Source of the DNA: Gavia stellata
Lineage: Eukaryota > Chordata > Aves > Gaviiformes > Gaviidae
Reading direction: 5' to 3'
Length of the DNA stretch: 64,000 nt
Assembly: GCF_030936135.1 (NCBI RefSeq)
Contig: NC_082598.1
Span: forward strand, 56,078,347 to 56,142,346
A program made the position numbers and the translations under genes. Shown one piece after another: positions 41,405 to 56,400 of this stretch (position 1 is its first letter; each line of letters begins with the position of its first letter). The notes below the pieces were generated by a model that saw only the letters and a program-made list of their open reading frames with translations, made no database searches and was not told the origin of the DNA.

Positions 41405-44400
41405 CTGGAAGAGAAATAAAAAATAAATAAATAAATAAAACGTGTTAAAGAACCACCCAGTTACACCCAAACTGGGAAAGACCTGCAATGTCAGTAAAAC
41501 AGACTGAACAACCACATTTGATCAAAATTACTGTTCTCTTCTGGAAATCTCTTCTGGAACAAATGGTCAAACGAACAGGATTCATAGGTAAGAATCATGC
41601 AAAAACTGCAAATGTTATTATAGCCCTCCTACAGAATACCAGAGGTGGTGGGAAAATGCCATGAAGTGTTACCACTCTACTATCTTCTTATGAAAATAAT
41701 AGAATAAATGGTAATCTGACTTGTATGTAGTACTGGTATCCTATACTTACTGCAGTGAAAGAGATTTGTCCTTTCACCATCACACTTCACTCAACCTGTA
41801 AATTTGTAACTACTGAAGTAGCTGGCCTTTCCAATTACATCAGTAATAGAAATGCACAGAAGTAAGATGGTAGAAGTCACAGTAACACAAGAGGTCACCT
41901 CATCATAATGGAAAGTGAAGTCCTTACACTACATTTAGAAGGTAGCTATGTTGTAAAGTACCACAACAACGTACAATGGTTTCTAAGTTCTATCAGTAGT
42001 TAATCTCAGAGAGGCTTAAAAGCACAACCAGGATGCATTTTTATGCAGTACTCCACAGTCACCAACATGAAATATTATGCTACATCATTTTCAAATACCA
42101 ATTAACTATTTATAAAAAGCAGACAAATTATGTTAAGTGCAAAAATCATGTCCCGCTTACAAAAAAAATCAACACTATTCATTTTTAAGAAAAAGCACAC
42201 ACCCTTTACATTTTTTGTTTTCTGAAGAAACACTAAAGTCTTCATGTTTTTTAAAAGTAATGCTATGAAAAGTAGCGCTTGGATTAGCAATGTATTTGAA
42301 AGTGTAGTTAGTTTATTAGTAACTATGTATAGAAGCACCAGCTTCTCACAAAACAGAATAATGTTTTTAATCACAGCTGCATACTTTCTTAAAATAACCA
42401 CTCTGCATTTATCCTCGCTAGCTAGTACTGCGGAGACAACACAGCCATGGGAAAAAGGAGTGAAATTTCCTAACGATGCTCCAGTTGCAGAGCTTTTATT
42501 ATTGATGATGTCATCCACAAAATAAACCAGCATGACTCAGACTCCAGATTGTGCCACCAGCAGAAAAAAAATAAAAACAGGCTGATTTCTTTCCTTTGTA
42601 TACTCAGGAGGCAGGCCATGCTGCCATGAAAGAGATAAGAGGGGAAAAATCTAGCCCATTTTATTTTTGTAAAGCAATTATGCTGGTCCAGATTCAAAGA
42701 GATTAAAGACCTCTATTCCCCCCTTGTTTAGTTTAGCTCTAAAGAGCAAAGCTGCAGTTTGGAAGCCAAATGTGACAATGCACAGGTCCCCATCCTGCCA
42801 ATCTGCTGATTAAGAATTTTGCAGTAAGATTTACATGCTAAGAAGTGAGGCTTAACAAAATGTGGGTGCACACACACACGCACAGAGCATGCTTGCTCTC
42901 TATACGTAGAGCACGCTTGCTAGGAGCGGAAGAAATCTAGGGAAAAGCAACAAATGAACTAAATGACAGTGTTATACAACACTGATGCTTTTTGTGCCTG
43001 TTCAGAAGACTGACACACTTGCCAGATACTAAGAAATAATCACTATTATGCAAATCAGAACCCTTAGCTGGAGGGCAGGGATTTGCAGGAGGAGGAAAGG
43101 AGCGTGCAACGTTGCATGTTAGCAATGGTACACTGATCTGAGAGTTTGAGTGCTTCAAGAGGAAATACTGCTGACAATAATGCACTCCAAACTCAAATGA
43201 ACTAGCATCACCTAGTACTGACATACAGTACTGTCTGCAAGCCAAAACACTTGCCATGATACTATTTGAATGAAAGGAGCAATGCTGTAGCAGTCAGGTG
43301 AAAGACAGTCAAAACAAATTAGAGACTTCATTATTTAAAGCAAAACCCAAACAATAAAAACACAAAAAACCCCAAAACCAAACCACCAGTCTTATTTAGA
43401 TATGCATATAGTGACAGAGAAAAAAAAAAAATCTGATTTTGAACTCAACATGGAAGCTAGAATTACAACAGTTAAGGAGAAAGAACATTCAGCGGAATCA
43501 GACATTGCATAGCAGGCAAACAGCTCAAAACAGTAAGATTATCAAAACCAAACACAGTCATTTAGCATGACTGATGCTTACACTAAGCTGGGTCTTTTCT
43601 AATCCTACAGCATCCTTTAGTGATGAAAGGAAGTGATGGTTCGTAGGACTCTGGAGCCCATCTTCTCCCACGAGACAGAAAGTAATAACGCAGCTTTTCC
43701 TGGTACAATTTCTGCATCTTCCCAGAAAGTCATTTATGGACTCCTTGTAGATGGGGACAGCACTTTGTGCCCTAACAGTCACACCGTCTTTGGTAAAGGT
43801 GCATACTGACTCAAAAGAACTCCAGGCGTGCATAACGACCTATCAAGCACATTGAGAGAGCACAAAGCTTAGAATAAAAGTCGCATCTGTGAAAACAAAC
43901 TAGCATCCTAGGTTTTGGACTGCTCATTGCAAGGTATGTTCTCTTGACAGTACCAGCTGACTTCCACCTAGCAAGAAACTCCACAAAGATTTAAACAATT
44001 GATACGGCATAATAATTAGATCATTATATAAACCTAACGAGAAGTCTGTTTCAAAGAGTCTGGATCTGTTGTTGTTCTTGATCTGCAAGGTTTTTTGTTT
44101 TCTCCAGGTTCCTTGAGAGGAGATGGTTGCCAATTCCTGCCAAGGGAATGCTGGGAAATGGAATTAGCAAGTGACTAATTTGTTGACTCTTTTTTCCTCC
44201 CCGCCATGATTAAAAAAAGTCAAATAAAGGATTTTCTTGAGATTGCTCAGTGTTATCTGATGTAAACCAACTGGGTCATCTAGAGCTTCTGCACAATCAC
44301 TGTTAAACAGAAGCAAGCTGCATCATCTTAAAAGTGATTATGGAAGTTGTATTAATACAGCAAAATACATTCCCAGAGATCATGCATGCATTATGAATGC

Positions 44401-47400
44401 ACCCTTATATTAACAAAAAAAAGGGGGGGCATAATTTGGAAGATAGGCACTTAATGAGAATTACAGCATTCTATTTCTTTGTAAAATTTAGGTTATTTTT
44501 GACCTTAACAGGGGTCTGCAGTCAGGAACAGATCTTAACTCCCTTCAAAAGTTTTAAGTTCCAAATTTTCTTGAAGTATGAAATACAGTATTCATCAGAA
44601 CTACCCTACTGCCAATGCTTCTCTGACGTTATCAGAAAATCTGAAGTTCAGCCTAGTACAATAACTCAGACAAGAAATAAACAATTTCATTAACTGCAGT
44701 CCTACTCCAAGAACTGACTATCCAGAAATTGCAACCATTTTCTATACTTTATATTACCATATATAAGTAACCTTATAAATCTGAAAATTCATGGCAGCCC
44801 ACCAGACAGAGCAGTGAACTAGGAATTGACATACTCATACTACTAGATCCGAAATAACTGGTGAGTCATTCCAGGTCTCTAGGTCTATTTTTCCATCCTT
44901 CCCAGTCTTTTCACGTGGGATGCCCTTTACGTCAGGAATTGTATCTCATAGTGCAAAACGGCCTCTAAATTCATTTGGGATCTGTTTGCCCTACGATTAA
45001 CAGCAACAAAATGTAACATGCTGAAAAGCAAGAGTATGTTCTACAGGACAACTCAGCAGCCCAAATACTGCCTAAGAAATCCTATCAGTTTCTATAGCAT
45101 TATCAGAAAACAGTTAAGGCATCAATTGTAAAATGGGGACATTGCATGGGTGACCTTGCACTGAAAGTACACATAGAGGTTCTGCTAATATTTGAGAAAA
45201 TAATCTAGTTGTTCTTCCCAAAGTGGTGCAGTCTGAGTACTGGTAAACAATGGTACCATTCTTTTTTCCACCCATGTAGTCAGTTAATCTAGTTCTAACA
45301 CCCAGGGAACAGTTTTGTTAAGTAGCGAGGTACCATTTTTCACACTTTGTTCTATTTAACCATCAATCCCTTTAAGATTTCAATAGAATAGTTAATTTCA
45401 GGCCTGTTACCTACAGGCTATAAGCAAGGCAATTAACTCCTTGTTCTGTGAAGCAGTACACACTACTATAATAAAGGACAGCGTCGCCCCTAAGATTAAA
45501 GACAAGAATTGCACCTCATTGTATTTGAGGATGGACTTACTGAAGCTTGTTTATACAAAGATGTGTTCGTTTCAGCTTCTCACATTTTTGCAGGAGGGAC
45601 ACAAGAGTGGTGAGAGAGGTGTCACCTACCCTCAAAGTCAGATTGTGGTCCACGTGAAGATCTGAGACACCGTAAATGTACAACACACCTTTGTCTTCAT
45701 AGGCCACAGGCAGCAGTGGCGCGAAGAAGTTCTGGGCAAAATAATGGAGCAGTTTCCACTTACCACCATACTCTGAAAAGGGTTAAAAGGAAGAAAGATT
45801 CAGATTGAATCCAAGACTGCCTTGGCACACAATCGCTTCCTGTGCTCTCTGGTCCTGCTATGGCAATACAATATCACCCTCCACCCTTTTTCACCTCTAT
45901 CAAGTGCAGAGTATAACTGAAGTAACTCGTGTTTTCTTCCAGGCAAGGCTCTGCTCTGGAAGGGATTTCACGCTCTTTCAAGCTTTTCTTTGAGTTTCAC
46001 CAAAAGGTCACATTTTGTAAGTGTTGGCCCTATCACTGCTATGCTGTTATTCAGTTAAAGAAAGCCTTAAACACAAGTGACATTAACAAAACTGACACAG
46101 TGTACCACACATTAGGCAAGCAGCTGGAGCATCTATGTTGTTGAGAATCCAGACAAACACACTGGCATTGGTGGCATTGCCACAAACTACCACCACTGTA
46201 AAGAGACAACAGTCTGACTTTCGGTGCTTATACAAAGCACGCTCTTCCCTTTTTCAGTCCTCCTCTTTCAGTTCTTCCTTAGAGGAACATCAATAGACAA
46301 GAAAAACAAGTTCTCAAACCAAAGACAACTCTGAGTTAGGCAAAATTAATTTGCTGAGATCTAGAGACAAAACTTACTTTATGGGAGTTAGTATACATGA
46401 CATAGACATATGCCAATCAGTTCACTTTGCTTCTTTAACGGAAAGCTGTACCTCATTACCTTTTAATACTTTGAAAGTCTGCCATTACCAAACTGGAAAA
46501 GCCATCAAACCTTGTGTCCTCTCCAAAAAAAGCAATTCTGGCTGTGTGGCAGTGTTGCATCTGCCATTTTGAAAGAGAAGCGGCTTCCATTTCTTCCTCT
46601 ATTAATTTTCCATCTAGCACCCACTGTCAGCATTTTAACTCTGTCTTTGCTCAACCATTATCTAGTCATTGAAATGGCACTAAAAAGAAGTAGCAAGTCA
46701 GCTGCATCATCTCAAAAGGAAAGAAAAGTTAGATGCCTGTTTCATTCTTGTTTCTGGCTCTTTGTTTTATACAACAAGTTTAAAGTCCATGGATGCTAAA
46801 AAATATTTCCAGTAATATATTTTTGTTGTAACTAATTACCTCTCTGTGTTTTGGTGCTTATACAAAGCTCTTAGCACTTTCAAACATCCCATAATTAAGG
46901 ACTTCATCCAGAGTGATGTAGTCTTTAAAGGGTGTGTTCGTGGCTTCCACAGGCAGACCTGAACATGCTCTGCCTGCACCCCACATAGACATGAATGAAC
47001 TTTGTGGAGAGCAAAGTGCATTAGCTCCAGCTTAGCACCTTGCACATCACCTTGTTTTCAGCAAGCTCACAACCAGCTAGCTTGGAGAACAGACAAGAAA
47101 AGCTCATATCCGCCTGGAAAACCCATACAAGGTTCAACCGTGCTATGAGATCAGACTGTTGCCAACAAAACACTACCAGCATTCAAGTTAATAACACTGA
47201 AGCAAACCAGAGAGATGAAGTCTGAACGAAAATTTCAGGAGAGGCTGCTGAGTTTCTTCAAAACAGACTGTTGATATACTGATGAACGTACTCAGCATAT
47301 TGGTGCTGTTCAGTATATGAACAAAGCCACGTTCTTGCATTCCAAGGACAATTCCTGGCAGAAATGTTGGTGGTCTAAAGGACAATTCTGCCAACAACAA

Positions 47401-50400
47401 GGAGTGCTAACAAATTACTTTTCAGGCATGTGAAACTTGAGAAGATGAGAGATTTGGATTGGGGATGGATTATCTGAAACAGAGTAAACCGTGGGGCAGG
47501 GTCTGATCTAAAAAATAAAAGCAACGGGCCTTGTATGAGAAATGGGCACTGCGCCTAAGCTCAGGTTTTGGGAGGGGTTGAACTCTCTGAAGCCCTCCGG
47601 ACTGCCACAAGGCTCTCGGGAATTTCAGTTGTCAGTGCAATAGATGCTGCTCATGGCAGGCCTCAGATAGAGCCCTTCACGAGCTCAGACAAGTTACCCA
47701 GCATGGGCTGAGGTTTCAGTGTCTGCTGACTTGAACTTTTACATGACAAAAATCTAGCCTTCAACTGTCTTAAATATGAAAATGAATAATGCAATTAAAG
47801 TAGAGCAGTTTCTGTTACTTAGTGTAATATAAGATCCCATTTCTCTTCGAATGGGCCCTACCCTCAATTTCTGCTGTGCCTTGATTTCCAACTGGATTAC
47901 ATAACCACACTGCAGTGGTTACTGGAGAGAAAAAGAGAGAAGGGTTGCTACGTAGGCAGCAGATACAGAGATCCTCAAGAAACCCTTACAGTGGAGAAAA
48001 CAACTCGGACTAAACTTGGCATTACACTTCCGCAGGGAAAAACAAACAAACAAAAAACCCAACCAACAAACAAATGCAAACAAACCACACACTTAAAAGT
48101 TTGTACCATTTCAAAACTTATTCCAGGGTTCAACTACTACAGCTATTGTTTTGGGATGTTTGAAAACATCACTAGTCTGCTTACCTCAGATCAGCTTTTT
48201 AAGGTTGCTATTTCCCTTCCCAAAAAAACAAGAGCCCTTTTGAAGAACCAAATCTCAACTGCTGGAGCAGTTTCACACAGGAAGGGCCTTCCAAGGATAA
48301 CTTTTCCAGCAACAGGATAATACAATTGTCAAAGTAACTTCAGACAGCAGAGAAAACTACAGCTCACTGATAAAAAAAAGCCACATTCCTCAGCTCACCT
48401 GTTGTCTTGATTTCCTTCAGACTAGAGTCACATTTCTTCATTTAAAAATAGGCAAGTTGCATATAAAACACTCCCGCTGCCCCAAAAACAGATATAAGAA
48501 ATCTGGAGATCAGGTAACTATCGTGAGAAATCTCTCAATAGAAATCTCTGGGCTTAAACCTTCCTGTTACAGACATGCATGCCCAAAGGCAACAGTCAAA
48601 AGTTATTTGAAACAGCCCTGGGGTGGTTTTCTCCTCCTCCCCCCACATTTAAATGAATTCTTAAAGAAATCCAAGTTCCCCCTTTTTTTTTTTCCTGATG
48701 ATAACATGGGGTCTGCACTCTCTGTAGTATCAAACTTCAGAACAGGAAACTAAAATTAGGTCTGTAATGAGACCCCAGTACCCTTTTTTCTGACTCTTCC
48801 CGGAAGTCTTCTACACTGATAGCGGGAGTGAGAATAAACAGTTCTCCCTGGAACAGATTTTAAATTAATCACTTCACACCATTAAATGCAACCTGAGAAA
48901 CATGCTGCTAGTTCTTTCCTCACCTCAGTTTCATGAATTCAGATCTATTATTCTCCGTAATAGCCTGCGGTTTCAGCTCACCAGGGGCCAATATTGAATC
49001 TGCAATAAAAGCCAGTTATCTGTTCAAGGGAGTCTCATGGCAACGGAGTTGGGTACCTCAAGGTGACACTTGTGTGGGAGTGAGGTAAGTTGCCGAGTGT
49101 ATCACAGCCCTCTTCACCAAAACACACTGCATAGATGCTAAAGCATTCATCATGGCACAACCGGCTCCACAGCTAGGCGCTAACAATCAAAACCCAGTTG
49201 CGGTAAAAGCTCTTTAATTCTGAACTGAAGGAAGAAGTACTATGACAGGAGTGCTGTGCTGTGTTTTCATTCACTTCCAAGTGAACATCTTAAAGGTAAG
49301 TTAAAAGGAGAAACATTTGCTACCTTCTCCCCTCCCCACTTCATGAGGAAACACTTCCGCTTTGTACCGGAAATTATGTAAGTTCCCCCATGGCTCTCTG
49401 TGAAATAACAGATTTAAATAAGAAGCATTCATTGGTGATACTACTGTGCCATCTAACAACATGCAGAAATGTGGTTTTGAAGTGCAAATAAAACTAATTT
49501 CTCTGAAGTTTTGCATAATTTCAGCCATTAGCATTTCAAAAATCCCTCTACCACACCGCCTAATTAAATGAATATTAAACCTTTCCTCATTCCACTGAGG
49601 GAATAGAACAAAACAAAGGAACAGCTGTATCTCTGCTGAGCTTCTTTTCTGTAAACTAACTTCAACAACATATGAATAATTCAAGTATTTGATATATTTT
49701 CTACGATGACACAAGCTCTGTACTTAAAGAGACATTTATGGTTTCCATGATCAGTTCATGTACCAATATTCCTGTCTTTACAAAGACACATTTTTCCAAG
49801 CATCTTTTTCTCTTGAGGCACTTAAAGCCTAAGATCATCAGCCATTGCTAGAATCATAAAAATGAACATTGAGATATTCCATTTCTTAATACAAGTCTAG
49901 AAAGTCCAGAAAGATGAGCATTACAGTTGGACTGTTGCCTTAACATTTAAATAAAATAGCCCATTCCTTCTACTGGTTTGTTTTCCTTTGTTGGTTGCAG
50001 TTACTTTGCTTGGATGAATAAAGGGAAAAAAAAAAAGAAAAAGGGAGAGGGACAAACATCTGCCAGAGAAAGAGGGGGAGGATAGGGTGGGCTAATTTGT
50101 TTTAAAGCAAGGCCAAATGGCATTTTATTCTAAGAACTGATTGAGAACTTCACACTAACTCTTAGCTTTTTCTAGTTCACTCATATTTCTTCACATATGA
50201 AATTCTTCAATAAAGATTTTCAAAAACCAAATATGTGAGAAATAACTAAATTTGAAAAAGAATATACCCAAGTCCTATACAGCTGCCATAGAACAGCTTC
50301 TCCATTTCTAAATGACTTCTAGACAAAAATGTTTGGAACATGAAACACAGCCACTTCCCCCAAACCATACATTCCTCCCCTATTTCTTACTGCCTAAGTG

Positions 50401-53400
50401 ACATATCTTTATATGTCCGATTACTCCATTTCTGTGTTCTAAAAGGAAAATATATCTGTATAAATATATAAGGAGATACCATGTGCATAAATAGCGTATT
50501 AGCAGAATAATTTAGTCACAAAGAGTGATTCACCTCACCTGACACTAAGTTAGACCCTAAATCTCAGCTAGTCATCTTCTCCTATAAAGAGCTTCTCAGA
50601 AGCTATGCTGGGTGAGAGGTGTCACATGTAGTTCTACGAAAATCAAATTCAGCATGGAGAAGGTAATTCATCCCACTTATTAGACAGCAAAGGACACAAT
50701 GAATCACACTCTGGAGATAACCCTCCCTCCCCCAACTCGCTACAGAAGAAATCTAGATGCCTGCCTAGCCTTTACATACTAAACCCCACACCCTGCTCAG
50801 AACAGGATCACAGTCCTGTAGGTTTTCTTGACAGTGCACTACTGCCTACTGAAGGGAGAGGTTTTGATTATTTTACCATGGAGGCAGGGGCAACAAAATC
50901 AACCAAATCTGTTGGGATTATGGGAAGTATAATTATACATGGGTGCTCCTTCTTACCCTCCTATCCTGCTAGCTCCCTCTCTGTCCATTCTCACTCGGGG
51001 TGGCTGGGTACATGCATCTGTACAGCTGAGCCAATAGATATAATCAGGGGTTTCTAGGACAGGCCCTTTTCGAAACAGAATTTCTTAGAAGTCTTCGATT
51101 TTAAAAGAATTGATCTTTCTAATTTTAAAAGAATTAAGCTTGCAAAAAATGCAAAATTTCTCTGGAAAAACCTGGATGATAAATCACACACAGTTTCAGG
51201 AAGATCCAGCTCTACATAAGAAAAGCAAGGGTAGCCGAAAGTTTGTAAGAGCTTTGTGCCCTCAACCTTAACCATCACTGCTTCCTAACAGGCAGCTTTC
51301 TCTGGCTTCAATGATATTATTTCCTTGGGAAAAATGAGAATACTGCTTAAACAAAAAAAATGTATTTTTAGGAAATTAGGAGTTACATATGATTTTAACT
51401 TCTCTAAACTAAACCTTGCTAAAACAAGGGTAAGAGTTGGTGGCTGCTAAATCTGAACTTAAACAGCAAAACTTCCATAGGAAAATAATCGCTTTGTTCT
51501 TTACACTCTTCCGCTTTCACAAACTATTAGGATAATCTGAAGGATTTCTAAAGGACGGACAGAAACATGTTCAAAGTTTGCAAAGTTGCCCGAGAGAGCA
51601 GAGCCATACTTCTTATTCTGATACTTCCAGATAAGAAAAGCAAAACAAGACTGATAGTTGGTGCTTTTTACCAGACTGTCACAAAACTTACCCAGGGAAG
51701 CCCATGAAGGTGCCTGCCAAATGTCGTTGAGTTGCCAGTACAGAGCTCCCATTGTGTGTCCTTCTCCCTTGATTATTTCACTTTGACTAAAACGATAGAA
51801 TTCAGTTTCTGTCTTTATACACTGAGCCTGCATCACCTTGGTCAACAAACACAGAAAGAGAAAAAAATTTTCGTGTATTTTGTATTTTACTTTACTTTCA
51901 AAGCATGTGTGTATATATTAACATACAACACAGACCTCACAGCAATGGCACATAACTTCAAACACTTGAGCCTTCAAGAGTATGCACCTGCAGCACAGTG
52001 GGCCTCTGCTTGAAGGAGATCTATTCCTAAAATCTCCCAACAGCTTTACAAGCAGTATCTTTAGAGAAACTCTGGAGGGGCTACTTCCTGCCTTCCATCC
52101 AGTGAACATCACTGGGCAAGAGGATCTTTGAAAGGCAAATGGAAGACAAGAAAAATAAATTTAAAATAAGTATTTTTTAAATTAATGTAAATTGAAAAGC
52201 CAAGAGTTGCAAAATGATGTCATACTGCACTACCTCCAGTATACATTACCATGTTGTCCACATCCCTATGCTCTGAACACATAACACACATTCCCAGTAC
52301 ACAGTTAAAATTGTGCACCGAAAGAGCAACGTTTTTTCACCTGCACTCACTCCTACTTCTCTCCTTCCCCACCCTGTCTTTAAAAAACACTTTTCAGAAT
52401 TTTTCATTGGCCAGGTTCTCAACAGAAGCCAAATAGCCTATTGTTTTCTTCACAAAGTATATTACTAGGCTGGGGAAGTATTAAAAGAAAGTCTCAAAAT
52501 AAAGAAAAAATTATTCTTCAGGACAGCTCAAAAGGTAAAGATAACACTTCTAGTTAACCACTAGAGTCAAGTTTACTCTCCTTATCCTTTTTGCTATCCG
52601 TATTTTGGTATTCTTAAATTGTTTAACCTGTTAATAAGGCTCCGACAGACTTAACCCTGCAGAAACTCTCATAGCTGTTTGAGTCAGAAAATCACTGCAC
52701 AAGTTTTAGCCCTGTTTCCAATTTCACAGCATCATCTATCCTTGTTCTCTTGTCATCAGTGCCTAAAGTTCTCCAGCTGTTTTGGTTTTATATAAAACTT
52801 GCTGACAGCAGCTCTCAAACATTAAAAACTTAGTGAATGTGCAGTTATTCCCATCAAGAGCATTTCTGAAATTCTTGGAACACATCAAAAAGTAACAGCA
52901 CTTTAAACTTGCCTAATAGCATTAAAAAGTTACTTAACATCATTTAAAAGTCACATCGAAATCATGAAAAAAGAAACAAGCATGAGGTAAACTGCTATGG
53001 ATGAAGAGCAAAACACAACCTACTGATTTAAAAAAAAACAACAAAAAAATAGATTCTCTAAAGTATCAGTAACTGAGTCCATAACAAAATAAAAGCTACT
53101 AATAGTCTCATTCATAGAGACCTGCATTCTCTAGAAACAATCTTGTTTCCAAAGCTTATGCGTTCCTTGTGGCAAAAATCAAAGCAGTAGGCCTACAGGG
53201 GCCATATAAAGAGCAAAACATACCCCCCCTGGAACAGGGAGTAACAGCGTAGCACCAGGAATATTCCCATACCAAGGAAGGCCAGCACATCCCTGCAGCC
53301 CCAGCCAGCTTCACCAGCGGGCCCAGCTGAGGACTGGGACAAAGGTAGCGCATGCAGCCAGACTTTCTCCCAGTTGAGTCAGCTTCTGGGAAATTCCCCG

Positions 53401-56400
53401 AGAAGCATTCCAGCCCTTCTATGATGAAAATTGCAGTCTCTCTCCAATAAACCAGAGACAAGCTAGTTCCGAATTAAACTGGACTCTCCAATGCCTCAGT
53501 GAAGAAACTTTCTGTATGACCGAACATTACCTAACAGAATACGTCCAGTTTTAACCACTGACATTATCTATGGAACAAGTATTAACACCTACTTATATTG
53601 AAGACATCACAGTTACCTGAGTGAGGTAAATCATATCTTTGAACTTCTTTATGGGATCTGTGCTCTGGGGAAGCTTGAAATGATGCCCAATCTGTTGAAG
53701 CATCTGATCATTACCATTTTCATGGTGTTGTCGATGGAGAGAAAAATTACTTGTGTAGGACCAGTCCTCAGTGGAGGAAACCTTTTAAAAAAAAACACAA
53801 AAAGTAAGAGATCAGAATGAAAAAGCAAAATGTGCATTTAATGACTGAAAGGATATTCAGGAAAGGATATCCATTACAGCCTGCTGACATCATCCAAAAC
53901 CTTTAAAATTGGTAGTATATTTCTGTAGTGCCTCATGCAGTCATGCAAGGATTTTCAATGAATAACACCCTTTGCTTACACTCCTTGTACAGATAAATGA
54001 AAACAAACATTGTTGTTGAACCCAGAAGAGCAACTTCTGGCTCAATGGCATTTAACCTATTTGTCCTAAGGTTCAGTTTGGACAAGGGACCTCAGAGGTT
54101 TGCTTGCATTCATAGTAAATCAGAAACACCCTAGATTAGAGATGGAAGAAGGTACTCTAGTCAAACACATTTAGGTATAAAAGTTACAGAAGTTAGCAGG
54201 GCTATAAATTCTAATGATGTGTATATTTCCAAAACCTGCCTCTCAAAACAAATGATCATGAAAGTTTTTTTCAACTAAGGACAACAATGCAGCATAGCTC
54301 ATACAGTTATTATTGTCAAGGTTTCATCGTAATTACAGTCTCTATAAAATTTTTATTTAAATTTGTTCCTTTTTAGGCTGGATTGAATACTTTCCAGTGT
54401 TATTAATATGGATGAATGTACTGATTATGTCTCAGATAATATACTTTGCCCAGCAAATTGAAAGGAACATTCTGATCTCCCTTTAGTTGTATGCGTGAGT
54501 ATCAACATGATACTCATCTTTCTCTGAACAAATGGAAAAACAGCATGATATGTCTCTGCTCCAACTGGATAAATACGATACAATATACAACACCTAAATT
54601 TAACAGGAGACAAAATCAAATCCCCTTATATGCAATACATAAACAAGTTATTTAAGTAAAAGAAATTGGTAAAAATGATAAAAATCAATACATTTTAGAA
54701 TTCAGCATTTGTCATATTTCTTTCTGTTTCTAAATGAACACATATCCTTAGACACAGCAAAAGGAAACAGATATTAGGCAATCATTACTAAGCTATATAT
54801 TAAGCAGAATTAGTATTAAAATTAATAGTCTTATAATAGTCTCTCATCTAAACTTGGTTCCTCTTGCAACATTGAGGTAAATATATTGAACATTGAGGAG
54901 GAAAACAGTCCAGTTTCATCCCCTCCCTCCACAGCAGCACACACCTCTATCCCACCTGTACCATACCACATCTAACAATGTATTATCCCAAATACAGTTC
55001 AGATGCTCTAGTTTGTGGAGAAGAGACTCACTGCCCTCACACTAAATGAGAGCAAAGGGGACAATAAGGTGTGGAAGCCCAGCCTTACCTTTTCGACTGT
55101 ACTGAAGGAAGGCCAGGATTGAAATCCATATTCTGAAGCAAAACGAGTTTTAGGATACACTGTCCAGTTCCAGCAGTCATTGCTGTAGTCATAAAAGTGA
55201 GTGTCACCAAAATGGGTATCATAAGGATTCTGGGAGAGCCAACCTTCTTTAACTGACTCCAAGCCATTGGTGGGACTGGATGCAATAAAAGGGCGACTCT
55301 TATCTTCCTGGGATTTAAAAAAAACAAAACAAAACCACAACCCCCTCACAAAGTGATTGGCTTTTATCATCTGAATATATATAGACCATATTTTGAAAAG
55401 GCAGGAGGGCAGAACATGCCTCTTCCAAATTTGTGAGTCACCACGTAGGAAACATTCCCTTTGTGTCCTGACATTCATCACCTTTACTTGCTTAATTAGC
55501 TTCTTATTTATGTACTTGGAGGACAGCTGGGCATGATACTGCTTGCTCTGCTGTTCTAAGGGATTCTCTCCTCACATCAAGAGATTTTCTATCTTTATAT
55601 GCTTCTAAATTCTTAATGAAAGCTATTTAAAGTGTGCCTCGTGAAAAATAAACTCAAGGAACATTAATCTTTGAGTACTGTGACTTCTTTATGGAAAATC
55701 ATTACTTTTGCAGTGTTTTTGCAGGAACAAGGCCATGATTTTCCCCTTTCTTATTGAGTAGTCACCTAAATTTAGTCCTAACAAAGCCAAGGTATTCTGC
55801 TACTAATGCTTGCATGGTAGCATTGCAGGTGGTTGTCATTTTGGCTGGCTCTGCATGTTAAGATAGATGAGACTATAAGAAGGGTTACATTTCAAATGGT
55901 TCAGAGCTGCCTTTATTTATAGCCTCAGTAGATTTAGCATACTAAATCTTTTAGTAGTACTCTACAAAGTACTGAAGGAATCCTTTTGCAGGTATAATTC
56001 ATTTAGCACCCTACTTGTAGTAAGATACAGGCCTGGGTTAGTTACCAGTCACAAGTTACAGCAATTGGCTCCAATACAGCAAAGCACTTAGACATGTGCT
56101 TCATTTTAAGAAATAGTCCCATTCCCCCATTATTTTTTTTTTTTTACATGATTAATTAATAATTAATAGAAACAATTTACTACGGGATATCCTGGATTCC
56201 CTGAAGTCTTCAGCTCAAACTTAGAAGTCTTTTTAAGTTACAAAGTCCAGTACTGATAGTAGTTACAGGTTTCCTCAGCTAGCTTGTATTACACATAACC
56301 TGAAATTATTTCACTGTGTGGTTCCTTCTGACACTCAAAATAGTTATTCTACGGGTTTAAAATAAAAGAGGGTCCATCTTGGACAGCAACGCTGCCCAAG

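Noticed and set aside
42102-42533. 143-codon open frame on the - strand in the last MANBA intron
   Set aside because: AT-rich low-complexity translation, not in frame with MANBA exons, no domain recognised.
47618-47627. GGGAATTTCA, resembling a kappaB site
   Set aside because: It misses the consensus at the last positions; single mismatches to a 10-mer are common by chance.
49301-49714. 137-codon open frame on the - strand in a MANBA intron
   Set aside because: No MANBA-like sequence, and the flanking exons already join in perfect phase, so no exon is missing here.
56185-56203. GGGATATCCT followed by GGATTCCC
   Set aside because: Both halves are imperfect kappaB matches in ordinary AT-rich intron sequence.
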